From NCBI GenBank assembly GCA_049515555.1, contig JBEKTY010000025.1:1-64000 (forward strand): a stretch of DNA of 64,000 bases. The letters are read 5' to 3'. The position numbers and the translations under genes are program-made. Positions 10,080 to 18,965 of this stretch are shown piece after piece. How positions within the stretch are numbered: the stretch's first letter is position 1; each line of letters opens with the position of its first letter. The DNA is from JBEKTY01 sp049515555 (lineage in GTDB: Bacteria; Planctomycetota; Planctomycetia; Pirellulales; Thermoguttaceae). Below the pieces are notes generated by a model. That model was not told the DNA's origin. It searched no databases and saw only the letters and a list, made by a program, of their open reading frames with translations.

Positions 10080-13000
10080 ATGAACATCATCCTGCTGGCC
10101 TTGCGGCGCCCCCTGACCGTGATGATTGCCCTGGTGGGCGTGGCCTTGGGATGCGCCGTGGCCCTCTGGCGGATGCCGGTGGACATCTTTCCCGCCCTCA
10201 ACTTGCCGGTCATTTATGTCTGCCAGCCGTACGGCGGCATGGACCCGGCGCAGATGGAAGGCTTCCTGGCCAATTACTACGAGTACCATTTTCTGTACAT
10301 CACCGGCATTCACCACGTGGAATCGCGGAACATCCAGGGCCTGTCTCTGATGAAATTATTCTTCCATCCCGGCACCGACATGGCCCAGGCCATGGCGGAG
10401 ACGGTGAATTACGTCAATCGTGCGCGGGCCTTCATGCCCCCCGGCACCGTCAGTCCGTTCGTGGTGCGTTTCGATACGGGGAGCGTGCCGGTGGGCTATC
10501 TCGTGCTGTCGAGCGAGAGCCGCAGCATCGGCGAGATCCAGGACCTGGCCCTGTTCCGCGTGCGGCCGATGTTCGCCGGCCTGCCGGGCGTTTCCGCCCC
10601 GCCGCCGCTGGGCGGCAACCAGCGGACGGTGGTCGTCACCGTCGATCCCGAGCGGCTGCGGGCCTACGGCATGACCCCCGCCGAGGTCGTCCAGGCCCTG
10701 GCCGAAGGAAACGCAATCAGCCCCTCCGGCAACCTGCCGCTGGATGGGAAGTATCCCTTCGTGCCGGTCAACTCGGTGGTCCGCGAGGTGCGCGATCTGG
10801 AGACGATCCCCTTGCGGGCCGGCCCCACCGCGCCCGTCTATATCCGCGACGTGGGATACGTGCAGGACAGCACCGACGCGCCCTGCGGCTACGCCCTGGT
10901 CAACGGCCGCCGCTCGGTGTACCTGCTGGTGACCAAGCGGGCCGACGCCTCGACCCTCAGCGTGGTCCGCCAGGTGAAGGCCGCCCTGCCCGACATGCAG
11001 GCCGCGGTGCCGCCGGACATTCACGTCGGCTACCAGTTCGACCAGTCGCCCTACGTGACGCGGGCCATTTGGGGCGTCGCCGTGGAAGGGACGCTGGGGG
11101 CGATGCTGGTCGGCCTGATGATCCTGCTGTTCCTCCGCGATTGGCGGAGTGCGATCATCGTGCTGCTGAATATCCCGCTGGCCATCATGACGGCCGTCGT
11201 GGCCCTGTGGCTGGCCGGCCAGACGATCAACCTGATGACCCTGGGCGGGCTGGCCCTGGCCATCGGCATCCTGGTGGACGAAGCCACCGTCGAGATCGAG
11301 AACATTCACACGCAGATGGAGCACACCCCCTCGATCGCCCGCGCCGTGCGGCTGGGGAACGCCCAGACCGCGCGGCCGCGGCTGTTGGCCATGGTCTGCA
11401 TCCTGGCGGTCTTCATTTCCTCGTTCTTCATGCAGGGTGCGCCGCGCTCGATGTTCGTGCCCCTGTCGCTGGCCGTGGGGTTCTCGATGGTGGCTTCCTA
11501 CCTCTTGTCGAGCACGCTGGTGCCGGTGCTCTCGGTGTGGCTGTTGCGGCGCGCTGCGCTCGTCGGCCCGGAAGCCGGTGCGGCGCCCGCCGCCGATTGT
11601 GCGCCCGGCCGTCGGCCGGCCGTCTGGGGCTGGCTGCGGCGGGGCTCCTTCGAGCGCTTCCGCCGCGGGTACCAGCGGCTGCTGGCCGCCGTGGTCCGTT
11701 TCCGCCCGGGCCTGGTGGCCGCGTATCTGGCGGTGTGTGCGGCAATAATCGGCGGCCTGGGCCCCCGGCTGGGCACGGAGATCTTCCCGAGCGTCGACAC
11801 CGGCCAATTCCGCCTGCGTCTGCGGGCCCCCGACGGAACCGACATCGATCGCACCGAGCAGGTCGTCCTGGCGACGCTCGAGGTGATTCGCCAGTCGGCC
11901 GGGGCGGAGAACGTCGAGATGACCCTGGGATACCTGGGCACGATCCCCTCGGCCTACCCCATCGACGCCGTGTTTCAATGGATGCGCGGGCCGGAGGATG
12001 CCGTGCTGTGGGTGGCCCTGAAGAAGGACAGCCGGCTGGGCATCGAGCCGCTGAAAGAGGAACTCCGCCGGCGGTTGGCCGCGCGCCTGCCCGAGGTGCA
12101 GTTCTCCTTCGAGCCGGCCGACATCGTCAACGAGGTGATGAGTTTCGGCTCGCCCACGCCGGTCGAGGTGGCCGTCAACGGGCCGGACTTCGCCCAGACC
12201 CGCCCCTACGCGGCGAAAATCAAGGGCGAGCTGGCGAAGATTTCCGGGCTGTGCGACCTGCAAGTCGTGCAGTCGCTGGATTACCCGACGGTCCGCGTCG
12301 ACGTGGACCGCAAGCGGGCGGGCAGCGTGTACGTGACGCCGGCCGACGTGGCCCGCTCGCTGGCCGAGGCCACCTCCTCCAGCCGTTTCACCGTGCCCAA
12401 CTTCTGGGCCGATCCCCAGACCGGCATCGGCTACCAGGTGCAGGTCGAGGCGCCGCGTCCGATCGTCCGCACGCCGCGGGGCATCCGGCCCATCGGCTCG
12501 ATCGACGACTTGAAGATGCTCCCGGTGAAGCGCAACGCGGCGGGCACAGTGCTGGTTCGCGACGTGGCCGCGGTTTCCAGCGCCGTCATGCCCGGTGAAA
12601 TCGACCGCTATAACATGCGGCGGCAGGTGAGCATGACGGCCAACCTGGCCGGCATGGACCTGGGCCGCGCCTCGCGGGCGGTGGCCGGGGCGATTGACAG
12701 CGCGGGCGAGCCGCCCCGCGGCGTGAAGGTCGAAGCCCGCGGCCAGATCCCCGTCATGCGCGAGATGCTGGGCGGCCTAGCCCTGGGGCTGGCCTCGGCG
12801 GTGGTCGTCATCTTTCTCCTGCTGGCCGCCAATTTCCAGTCGCTGCGGTTGGCGCTGGCCGCCGTCTCGACCGCCCCCGCCGCCGTCGCCGGCGTAGTGG
12901 TCATGCTCTATCTGACCCGCACTACGCTCAATATCCAATCGCTGATCGGCGCGATCATGGCCGTCGGCGTGGCCATGGCCAACGCCATCCTGCTGGTAAC

Positions 13001-13337
13001 GATGGCCGAGAGCCGCCGCCGGCAAGGAGCGGCCGCGACCGCCGCGGCCGTCGAGGGCGCGGGCAGCCGGCTCCGCCCGATCCTCATGACCACCTGCGCC
13101 ATGATGGTCGGCATGCTGCCCCTGGCCCTGGCCGTCGGCGAGTCGGGCCAGCAGAACGCACCCTTGGGCCGGGCCGTCATCGGCGGACTGGCCGCGGCTA
13201 CCGCCGCCACGCTGCTGGTGCTGCCCGCCGTCTTCGCCTTGATCCAGCGGCGGGCCAGCATCCGCTCGGCCTCGCTCGACCCCGACGACCCGGCCAGCGT
13301 TTACTATCTGCCCGCGGCGGATCGAGGAGCGCCGTAA
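10080..13337 (+). CDS. RND efflux transporter permease (HAE1/AcrB superfamily)
   Basis: 1085-aa inner-membrane proton-driven pump. It has the usual layout: helix 1 at the N-terminus (residues 10-32), a large periplasmic loop, helices 2-6 (about 335-500), a second periplasmic loop, and helices 8-12 at the end. The conserved segment GILVDEATVEIENIH lies in helix 4 and the MPVDIFPALNLPVI start is typical of the family. It probably works with the adaptor encoded 2 bp downstream; no TolC-like outer-membrane factor is in view. No clear ribosome-binding sequence precedes ATG 10080. Substrate unknown. Confidence 0.93.
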   Translation: MNIILLALRRPLTVMIALVGVALGCAVALWRMPVDIFPALNLPVIYVCQPYGGMDPAQMEGFLANYYEYHFLYITGIHHVESRNIQGLSLMKLFFHPGTDMAQAMAETVNYVNRARAFMPPGTVSPFVVRFDTGSVPVGYLVLSSESRSIGEIQDLALFRVRPMFAGLPGVSAPPPLGGNQRTVVVTVDPERLRAYGMTPAEVVQALAEGNAISPSGNLPLDGKYPFVPVNSVVREVRDLETIPLRAGPTAPVYIRDVGYVQDSTDAPCGYALVNGRRSVYLLVTKRADASTLSVVRQVKAALPDMQAAVPPDIHVGYQFDQSPYVTRAIWGVAVEGTLGAMLVGLMILLFLRDWRSAIIVLLNIPLAIMTAVVALWLAGQTINLMTLGGLALAIGILVDEATVEIENIHTQMEHTPSIARAVRLGNAQTARPRLLAMVCILAVFISSFFMQGAPRSMFVPLSLAVGFSMVASYLLSSTLVPVLSVWLLRRAALVGPEAGAAPAADCAPGRRPAVWGWLRRGSFERFRRGYQRLLAAVVRFRPGLVAAYLAVCAAIIGGLGPRLGTEIFPSVDTGQFRLRLRAPDGTDIDRTEQVVLATLEVIRQSAGAENVEMTLGYLGTIPSAYPIDAVFQWMRGPEDAVLWVALKKDSRLGIEPLKEELRRRLAARLPEVQFSFEPADIVNEVMSFGSPTPVEVAVNGPDFAQTRPYAAKIKGELAKISGLCDLQVVQSLDYPTVRVDVDRKRAGSVYVTPADVARSLAEATSSSRFTVPNFWADPQTGIGYQVQVEAPRPIVRTPRGIRPIGSIDDLKMLPVKRNAAGTVLVRDVAAVSSAVMPGEIDRYNMRRQVSMTANLAGMDLGRASRAVAGAIDSAGEPPRGVKVEARGQIPVMREMLGGLALGLASAVVVIFLLLAANFQSLRLALAAVSTAPAAVAGVVVMLYLTRTTLNIQSLIGAIMAVGVAMANAILLVTMAESRRRQGAAATAAAVEGAGSRLRPILMTTCAMMVGMLPLALAVGESGQQNAPLGRAVIGGLAAATAATLLVLPAVFALIQRRASIRSASLDPDDPASVYYLPAADRGAP

Positions 13338-13338
13338 G

Positions 13339-14814
13339 ATGATTTCCAAGAAATGTAGGGTGGGTCGAGCGCAGCGAGCCCCACCATCTTCGACGGACGA
13401 CGGGAGACGGACGACGGGCCGTAGTGCTGCCGTCCGTCGTCCGTCGCCCGTCCTCCGTCGCGGTTCTACAGCCCTCACCCTAACCCTCTCCCGGAGGGAG
13501 AGGGGACCGGGCATCCGTTGGGCGCTGGCCGCGGCCCTGCTGGGCGCCCTGGCCGGCTGCCGGCAGTCATCGAGCGATCCGCAGCCGGCCGGCCCGCCGA
13601 CGGCCACTGCGGCGGTGCAGGTCGCCGCCGCCCGGCCGGTCCGCAAGACGCTCCGCCTGGAGAGCGTCCAGCCAGGCCAGATCGAGGCCTTCGAGGAGAC
13701 GCCGCTTTTCGTCAAGCTGCCCGCCTACGTCGAAAAGCTGCACGTGGACATCGGCGACCGCGTCGAGGCCGATCAGCTTCTCGTGGAGTTGTTCCTTCCC
13801 GAGTTGAAAGCCGAGGTGCGGCAGAAGGAGGCGGCGGAAGCGCAGGCCGGGGCCGAGATCGAGCTGGCCACGGCCGCCCTCCGCGCCGCCGAGGCCGCCG
13901 TGGCCACCGCCCAGGCCAACCAGCGCCTGATGGCGGCCGGCAACATCCGCGCCGAGGCGGATGTCACCCGCTGGCAATCGCAGTACGCGCGGATCAGCCA
14001 ACTGGTGAGCGGCGGCTCGTTGGACCGCAAACTCGAAGACGAAACCCGCGAGTCGCTGAAGGCCGCCGAAGCGGCGCGGGCCGAGGCCCAGGCCAAGGTC
14101 GAGGCCGCCCGGGCGGCCGTGCTGCAAAGCCAGGCCGACGTGGCCAAGGCCCAGGCCAATCAGTCCGTGGCCCGCGCCCGACAGGGAAACGCCGAAGCCG
14201 ACCTTTCACGCGTAAAGACCCTTCTCCAGTACACGCGAATCCGCGCCCCGTATGCCGGCGTGGTAACCGAGCGGAACGTCAATCGCGGCGATTTCGTGCA
14301 GCCGGCCGGCACTATGACCGCCAGGCCGCTTCTAAGCGTCGCCCGCACCGACGTGGTTCGCATCTTCGTGGCCGTGCCGGAAATGGAGTCGCCATGGGTC
14401 GAAGCCGGCCAGCCCGGCTACGTCCACGTGCAGGCCCTTCCCGACCGGGTCGCAGAAGGAAAAGTGGCGCGGACGAGTTGGGTCTTGGGCCCTAATCGGA
14501 CGCTGCGCACGGAGCTGGACCTGCCCAATCCCCAGGGCCTGCTGCGGCCGGGAATGTACGCCACCGCCCACCTCCGGCTCCAAGAGCGCGCCGGGGCGTG
14601 CGTCCTGCCGCTCTCGGCCGTACTCCGCGAGGGCAAACAGGCCTTCTGCTGGATCGCCGCCGGCGGCCACGCGGTCCGCACTCCGATCCGCCTGGGCCTC
14701 CAGGTGGGCGACGAGGTGGAGGTCGTCTCCGGCCTCGGCGGCGAGGAGTGGGTTGTGCGGTCGCAAATCGGCTCGCTGCGGGAAGGCCAGCCCGTCGAGC
14801 TGGCCCAGCCCTAG
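13339..14814 (+). CDS. RND membrane-fusion lipoprotein (HlyD/AcrA family)
   Basis: Periplasmic adaptor for the pump just upstream; the ATG follows the pump stop codon by one base and a GAGG lies upstream, so the genes are coupled. A lipobox ALAGC puts the acylated Cys at residue 74. A lipoyl-like half (about 100-145), a long Ala/Glu-rich coiled-coil hairpin (145-285), the second lipoyl half and a beta-barrel follow. Residues 5-58 are unusual: they are translated from stacked palindromic repeats (VGRAQRAPP and the Arg-rich stretch after it), and no ATG, GTG or TTG start was found between the repeats and the lipoprotein signal. The exporter would therefore see a very long n-region, or an unrecognised start is used. 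Confidence 0.88.
   Translation: MISKKCRVGRAQRAPPSSTDDGRRTTGRSAAVRRPSPVLRRGSTALTLTLSRRERGPGIRWALAAALLGALAGCRQSSSDPQPAGPPTATAAVQVAAARPVRKTLRLESVQPGQIEAFEETPLFVKLPAYVEKLHVDIGDRVEADQLLVELFLPELKAEVRQKEAAEAQAGAEIELATAALRAAEAAVATAQANQRLMAAGNIRAEADVTRWQSQYARISQLVSGGSLDRKLEDETRESLKAAEAARAEAQAKVEAARAAVLQSQADVAKAQANQSVARARQGNAEADLSRVKTLLQYTRIRAPYAGVVTERNVNRGDFVQPAGTMTARPLLSVARTDVVRIFVAVPEMESPWVEAGQPGYVHVQALPDRVAEGKVARTSWVLGPNRTLRTELDLPNPQGLLRPGMYATAHLRLQERAGACVLPLSAVLREGKQAFCWIAAGGHAVRTPIRLGLQVGDEVEVVSGLGGEEWVVRSQIGSLREGQPVELAQP
13354..13504. repeat. Stack of three palindromic repeat types inside an ORF
   Basis: Three repeat types follow each other: the tgtagggtgggtcgagcgca family (13354-13388), a word cluster built from gacggacgacgg and its complement ccgtcgtccgtc (13392-13463), and a ccctctcccggagggagagg hairpin near 13484-13503. 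All are read in frame as the N-terminal extension of the adaptor lipoprotein. Confidence 0.85.
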
Positions 14815-14863
14815 CTTCCGACTTTCCGCAACAGAAACTAGCCCATCAGCACCGCGTCCCGGA

Positions 14864-15808
14864 TCAGGTCCTAGGCATCCTTGGTTCGTGACCATCTGCA
14901 ATCGCAGGAAGATCGTACGCGAGCGCGGACTGGGCTGCGTGTCTTCTGACCGCATCCACCATTCGCTTCCAGTGCGGCGCGAGGAATGGAGGATTCGTCA
15001 ATCCACGTCGCGCGTAGATCCCTGTGGCTTTCGACAGATCCAAGTTCGCCACGATGACCGCTTCGCTGCGATTGTCGGCCAGGCCGAGTACCCGCTCGTC
15101 CGGCCCAACGATCTTCGAGTCACCGGCGGACCACTTGTCGTCTCCCTGGGGGCCCACCGAGTTGGCAAAGACGTAATAGATGGCGTTCTCGAAGGCCCGC
15201 GCGGCAATCCCGTCTCGTCCACCGCGCTTGTGACGCGACACAGCCAGCGAATCCATCCCGGCATTGGGGTGGAAGAGAATCCGCGCCCCGGCCATGACCG
15301 CCAACCGGACCAACTCGGGATAACGGCGCTCGTGGCAGATCACCGCTGTCGCGCAGACGCCGTCGATCTCGAACAGCGCCACGGCATTGCCGGGCGCAAA
15401 ATGGTCGCGGTCCATCTCCGTGAGGTGGCACTTCGCGTAGCAATGCACCACGGCCCCCTGTCGATCAAAGACCACCAGGCAGTTGTACAGCTTGCCACGA
15501 CGGAGAACCGGTGAGCCTGCTAAGACGTTCATCCGAAAGCGGGCAGCCATCCGGCTCAGGGCTGCAAGGGCGCCGGCGATCTCGGCGGGCTTCAGCCGAG
15601 AGAAATCATAGGCATAGCCTGTGGTTGCAAACTCGGGCAGCAGCACGGCATCGGCTCGGCGACGGGCGGCCGCGCCCAGCAGTTGCTCGATCTTCGCCAG
15701 ATTCTCGTCAATCGTCGGGGCGAACGTCATTTGGACGGCAGCCACCCGTAATCGGTCACGGACGCTGCCGAGGGCGCCGTTTTGCGCGGTCGTGAGAGCC
15801 ATAGTCAT
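14864..15808 (-). CDS. Carbon-nitrogen hydrolase (nitrilase superfamily)
   Basis: 314-aa cytoplasmic amidase-like enzyme. The catalytic triad is visible: Glu59 (LLPEF), Lys126 (YAKCHL) and Cys159 (ICHERRYPE). The fold spans nearly the whole protein. The CHERRYPE motif fits branches acting on amides or N-carbamoyl compounds, but the substrate cannot be assigned. ATG at 15808 or 15802 are both possible. Just outside each end of the gene there is a similar short relic (LIRDAV-type peptide in minus-strand frames at about 14836-14869 and 15805-15858), suggesting the gene sits between two copies of the end of another gene. Confidence 0.88.
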   Translation of the reverse strand: MTMALTTAQNGALGSVRDRLRVAAVQMTFAPTIDENLAKIEQLLGAAARRRADAVLLPEFATTGYAYDFSRLKPAEIAGALAALSRMAARFRMNVLAGSPVLRRGKLYNCLVVFDRQGAVVHCYAKCHLTEMDRDHFAPGNAVALFEIDGVCATAVICHERRYPELVRLAVMAGARILFHPNAGMDSLAVSRHKRGGRDGIAARAFENAIYYVFANSVGPQGDDKWSAGDSKIVGPDERVLGLADNRSEAVIVANLDLSKATGIYARRGLTNPPFLAPHWKRMVDAVRRHAAQSALAYDLPAIADGHEPRMPRT

Positions 15809-15993
15809 TCGGCCCAGTGTCCCTTGACCACCGCGTCGCGGATCAGATACTCGACATACTACCCCGGCAGCGGCGCACCGTCAACCACCGGGCGGTTGCT
15901 CGAATGGATTTGAGCAGATGAAAAGGCCGGTTGCCCAAGTCGCCAGCCAGTGACCCCGTGGTCGCGAGGGAAGTGACCCTGTAATCCCAGGCT

Positions 15994-16269
15994 TCACATC
16001 CCGACCATCCCGGGCCATCCTCCGGCCATCGGAACGGCAAACACCAGCGACAGAATCAAGACGAGGGAGAAAAGGACAATCGCCAGGCTGATCGGAACAG
16101 CGGCCAGCCAATAGACGGCGGAAGAGAGCGTTGTGGCAAGACCGTTCTCCGACTCCCGCGAAGCCCAACCTCCCAGAACGATCAAGAGGGCAATGCTGGC
16201 CGCCAGGGCACCGATCAGGAAAGGGCCGTTTCCAACTTCAAGAGCAGGAAGAAACACGGGAACCCCCAT
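15994..16269 (-). CDS. Small two-helix membrane protein, hypothetical
   Basis: 91-aa frame from ATG 16269. Two long hydrophobic stretches (about residues 17-35 and 52-80) with a short charged loop (SRESENG) predict a small inner-membrane hairpin protein. A longer frame upstream to 16329 has no better start. Ribosome-binding sequence is not evident. No family recognised. Confidence 0.4.
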   Translation of the reverse strand: MGVPVFLPALEVGNGPFLIGALAASIALLIVLGGWASRESENGLATTLSSAVYWLAAVPISLAIVLFSLVLILSLVFAVPMAGGWPGMVGM

Positions 16270-16442
16270 GCTGCTGTTGCAGCGTGCCGTTGCGTGCGGC
16301 AGAGCTTCCCAGTCCCTTGGAAAGGCCACTGCCGCGTACCGAGTGGCAGGCAGTCCGACCGCTCAGAACACCGTCTGACGATCAAGTATAACTCACGATT
16401 CGACGACGGTGTGATCCAATCACACAGTTGCTCTGAAGGGCT

Positions 16443-16616
16443 GGTGCGTGGCTTGGCTTGTCGCCCTCCGGCTTACGCCAACCTTTGCCGGGGAATGCAT
16501 AATGGTAAAGTTCCCGAACCACCCCCAGGAGAAATACCGACCAACCACGCACCGCTGACCGCTCACGGTATTCGGTCATGGCAGAACCCCTCGCCGGGCA
16601 TTGCCCGGTGAGGGGT
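16443..16616 (+). ncRNA. Candidate structured RNA ending in a terminator-like hairpin
   Basis: In a 480-bp stretch without a convincing gene (16270-16752), ggtgcgtggcttgg (16443-16456) can pair with ccaaccacgcacc (16541-16553) as a 13-bp stem with one bulged C, closing an 84-nt region. About 30 nt later comes a strong hairpin followed by cttgttgt. The arrangement resembles a small RNA gene on the plus strand. It does not match SRP RNA, tmRNA, RNase P RNA or 6S RNA features that I can check by eye. Confidence 0.3.
16586..16616 (+). terminator. Rho-independent terminator-like hairpin
   Basis: acccctcgccgggc (16586-16599) pairs with gcccggtgaggggt (16603-16616) through 14 positions including one G-T pair, with a 3-base loop. 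It is followed by cttgttgt, a modest T-rich tract. Confidence 0.55.
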
Positions 16617-16752
16617 CTTGTTGTAGGCTTCTTCCGCCGTTCCCAGGCCAGCTCGTTCATCATCTGGGCGAGGAACTGTGACGACCGTACCCGGACCGCA
16701 TCGGACACTCTGGCCGGGAATCCCGATCCGTTAGGGGGCCTTGTGATCGCCG

Positions 16753-18132
16753 CTACCGCGAGGGCTGCATCCGGTCACTCTTGCCCACGCAGTACAACCT
16801 CCGCGTGGTGCGGATGAACAACTGGCCGTGCGCGGCGATGATCGACGCCCGGACCATTTCATTATCGGCGGGCTCATCCATGGCGACCACCTGGAGGACT
16901 TCGCCCTTGGCCGCGCTGACGACGGAGACCTGCCCCCCAATATTGATTAGGTAGACCTTTCCATCCCCAACCAGCGGCGAGGCTTCGTATTTGGCCCGCC
17001 CCGGCGTTGGGACGGTCCATTTCACTTTTCCCGTGCGCGAATCCACGCGCGACAAACAGTTCCGCGAGTCGCTGAGCACGAAAAAATCACCATCGTAGCA
17101 GGCGGGCGTGGGCACTTCCGACGTTACTTGCCGGGCCTGGCGGCTGGTCCATGGGACGGCCCGATGGTCGAGCGCGCCGCACCCGCCCAGCTTGACAGCG
17201 TACACGGGTTGGCCCTTGGGAACGCAGACCAAGGCGACCCCTTCGCTCGCGACCGGCGAGGCGATGAGCGGCCAGTTCCCGGCACGCGACGGGTTCCAAT
17301 GGCCCCACCGCCACAGCTCCTTGCCGGTGGCCGCGTCATGGCCGCTCAGCGCGTCGCCCCCGGCAATCAACAACTGCTTCTGACCGGCGTAGAGCAGCGG
17401 GATGGGCGTGGTGTGCGATTCCTGTGATTCGTCTACAGCCTGGCTTGGCCGGACTTGCCGCCATAGCTTCCGGCCCGTGCGCGGATCGAGGGCCAGCAGA
17501 TAGGCCTCGTTCTGCCGATCCTTCAGGCCGCGCCCCTCGACGGCCACGTTGCGCTGCAACACTTGCAGATACAGCTTCCCGTCGAAGAGCAAGGGGCTGC
17601 TGCCGAAGGTCCAGAAGAAGGCCAGCGGCCCGTAATCCTGCTGGATGTTGCGGGCCCAGCGGCGCTCGCCTGTCGCGTCGAAGCACACCAGGTCCCCGTT
17701 GCCGTAGAGGAAGATCACCTGCTTGCCGTCAGTCACCGGCGACGGGTTGGCGTAATTGCTCCGCGTGTCCTGGCGGACTGCCTTGGCCACGTCGCGGCTC
17801 CAGAGCAGTCTGCCGTTGGTACGGTCGAAACACATGGCCTGGAGCGTGCTGCGGGACAGGTCGACGCCCGACAGGAAGACCCGGTTGTCCCAGACGATGG
17901 GAGTGGAGGCGGCTGTGCCCGGCAAGTCAGCGCTCCAGGCGAGGTTCTCCGTCTTGCTCCATTTCGAGGGCAGGTTCTTCTCATTGGTCGAGCCGTTGAA
18001 GGAGGGGCCACGCCATTGCGGCCAATTCCCGGCCTGGGCTGAAGACGTGGCTGTGAGCGCCAACGCCAGAAAGGCAACGCTCTTGCGAACGGCGGTCACA
18101 AGCTCGGCGGCTAATCGAGACGCTGGAACCAT
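16753..18132 (-). CDS. Secreted PQQ-like beta-propeller protein
   Basis: 459-aa exported protein. A signal peptide (about residues 17-34, ending SSAQA) is followed by NWPQWRGP, the typical first strand of planctomycete PQQ-binding-like repeat proteins. Repeated blade motifs such as FDRTNGRLLWSRD, DATGERRWARN, DPRTGRKLWRQ, DAATGKELWRWG and DSRTGKVKWTV make an eight-bladed propeller likely. No catalytic domain was seen. Such proteins act as periplasmic scaffolds or dehydrogenase-like proteins; the actual role is unknown. The start could also be the in-frame GTG at residue 12. Confidence 0.85.
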   Translation of the reverse strand: MVPASRLAAELVTAVRKSVAFLALALTATSSAQAGNWPQWRGPSFNGSTNEKNLPSKWSKTENLAWSADLPGTAASTPIVWDNRVFLSGVDLSRSTLQAMCFDRTNGRLLWSRDVAKAVRQDTRSNYANPSPVTDGKQVIFLYGNGDLVCFDATGERRWARNIQQDYGPLAFFWTFGSSPLLFDGKLYLQVLQRNVAVEGRGLKDRQNEAYLLALDPRTGRKLWRQVRPSQAVDESQESHTTPIPLLYAGQKQLLIAGGDALSGHDAATGKELWRWGHWNPSRAGNWPLIASPVASEGVALVCVPKGQPVYAVKLGGCGALDHRAVPWTSRQARQVTSEVPTPACYDGDFFVLSDSRNCLSRVDSRTGKVKWTVPTPGRAKYEASPLVGDGKVYLINIGGQVSVVSAAKGEVLQVVAMDEPADNEMVRASIIAAHGQLFIRTTRRLYCVGKSDRMQPSR

Positions 18133-18200
18133 TCAAGGGTCGCGAGTTCGACTTCGGATTCGTTCAGCACTTTGGCTGATCCTCACGCCCCGCAAATAGA

Positions 18201-18965
18201 TTACGCAGGGCACTTCGCCGGAACATCGCGAGGAATAGGCTGGAATGCTTCATCGCTACAGGGTTGGAATCCTGAAGGCCAGCAGGCTCGCATTCGACAC
18301 AATAAACGTTGCTGCCACGGCGCGTCGCGATTCACTCGGTCCACAATCAACCGAATGAACTGGGGGTTGCATTCACCGAGCAACCTGCCCACGTCGCTCG
18401 CCAGATAGCGGGGAACGTACCCAATCATCGTCGGCTCGTAACCGGTGCGCACCGCCGCCGCCTTCGGATCGCACACATTGCACGAATCGAGCATCACGTA
18501 AAGTTCTTCTTCCTCTCGCAAACGGCTGATCCGCTCTCTTGCGGCGGGTGGCATCCACTGAATTCCGTGCAAGAAGAATTTGTTCAAGTAACATCCTTCC
18601 GCGTCGGGAATCGGGCAGGGAAACACTTCGATGGAATCGGTTTGACGAATCCCCTCAGTAACACCCAAGATCGCGATGGGATCGGGCGGATGCTGGGGGT
18701 CGAACCCGCCCCAACGCAGGTAGGCTTCATATTCGGGCCGCGAGGGAGACAGCAGACGATTCGCAAACACCGGGAACAGGTCTTCCGACCGATATACTTG
18801 CTCCAGATCGTCCATTTGAGGAAAGGGCCGAAAGCCGCTCGAAGGCTTCGCGCCTCGCGTATAGCAAAACCGATAGAGTTCACCGTCGTAGTCCAACCTG
18901 CCGATTGGACCCCAGACGCCGTGCTCAGTGTCGCCCCCACGGAAGGCTACAAATAATGCATTCAT
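18201..18965 (-). CDS. HipA-N-like and HIRAN-like domain protein
   Basis: 254-aa cytoplasmic protein. Residues about 15-120 (GRLDYDGELYRFCYTRGA, FANRLLSPSRPEYEAYL, then DSIEVFP) resemble the N-terminal subdomain of HipA kinases, which caps the kinase in the classical toxin. Residues about 128-200 resemble a HIRAN domain, a small DNA-end binding fold: LDSCNVCDPKAAAV followed by IGYVPRYLASDVGRLL. The C-terminus is Cys/Arg-rich. The start overlaps the stop of the kinase gene by 4 bp (ATGA), so the two proteins are made together. The domain calls are by eye; the pairing is the strongest clue. No HipB-like DNA-binding antitoxin is seen nearby. Confidence 0.65.
   Translation of the reverse strand: MNALFVAFRGGDTEHGVWGPIGRLDYDGELYRFCYTRGAKPSSGFRPFPQMDDLEQVYRSEDLFPVFANRLLSPSRPEYEAYLRWGGFDPQHPPDPIAILGVTEGIRQTDSIEVFPCPIPDAEGCYLNKFFLHGIQWMPPAARERISRLREEEELYVMLDSCNVCDPKAAAVRTGYEPTMIGYVPRYLASDVGRLLGECNPQFIRLIVDRVNRDAPWQQRLLCRMRACWPSGFQPCSDEAFQPIPRDVPAKCPA

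Noticed and set aside
16382..16708. 108-codon minus-strand frame
   Set aside because: It crosses the terminator-like hairpin and the candidate RNA stem, has no ribosome-binding sequence and no recognised family. The stretch FPGKGWRKPEGDKP looks protein-like, so a relic cannot be excluded, but the support is too weak for a gene call.
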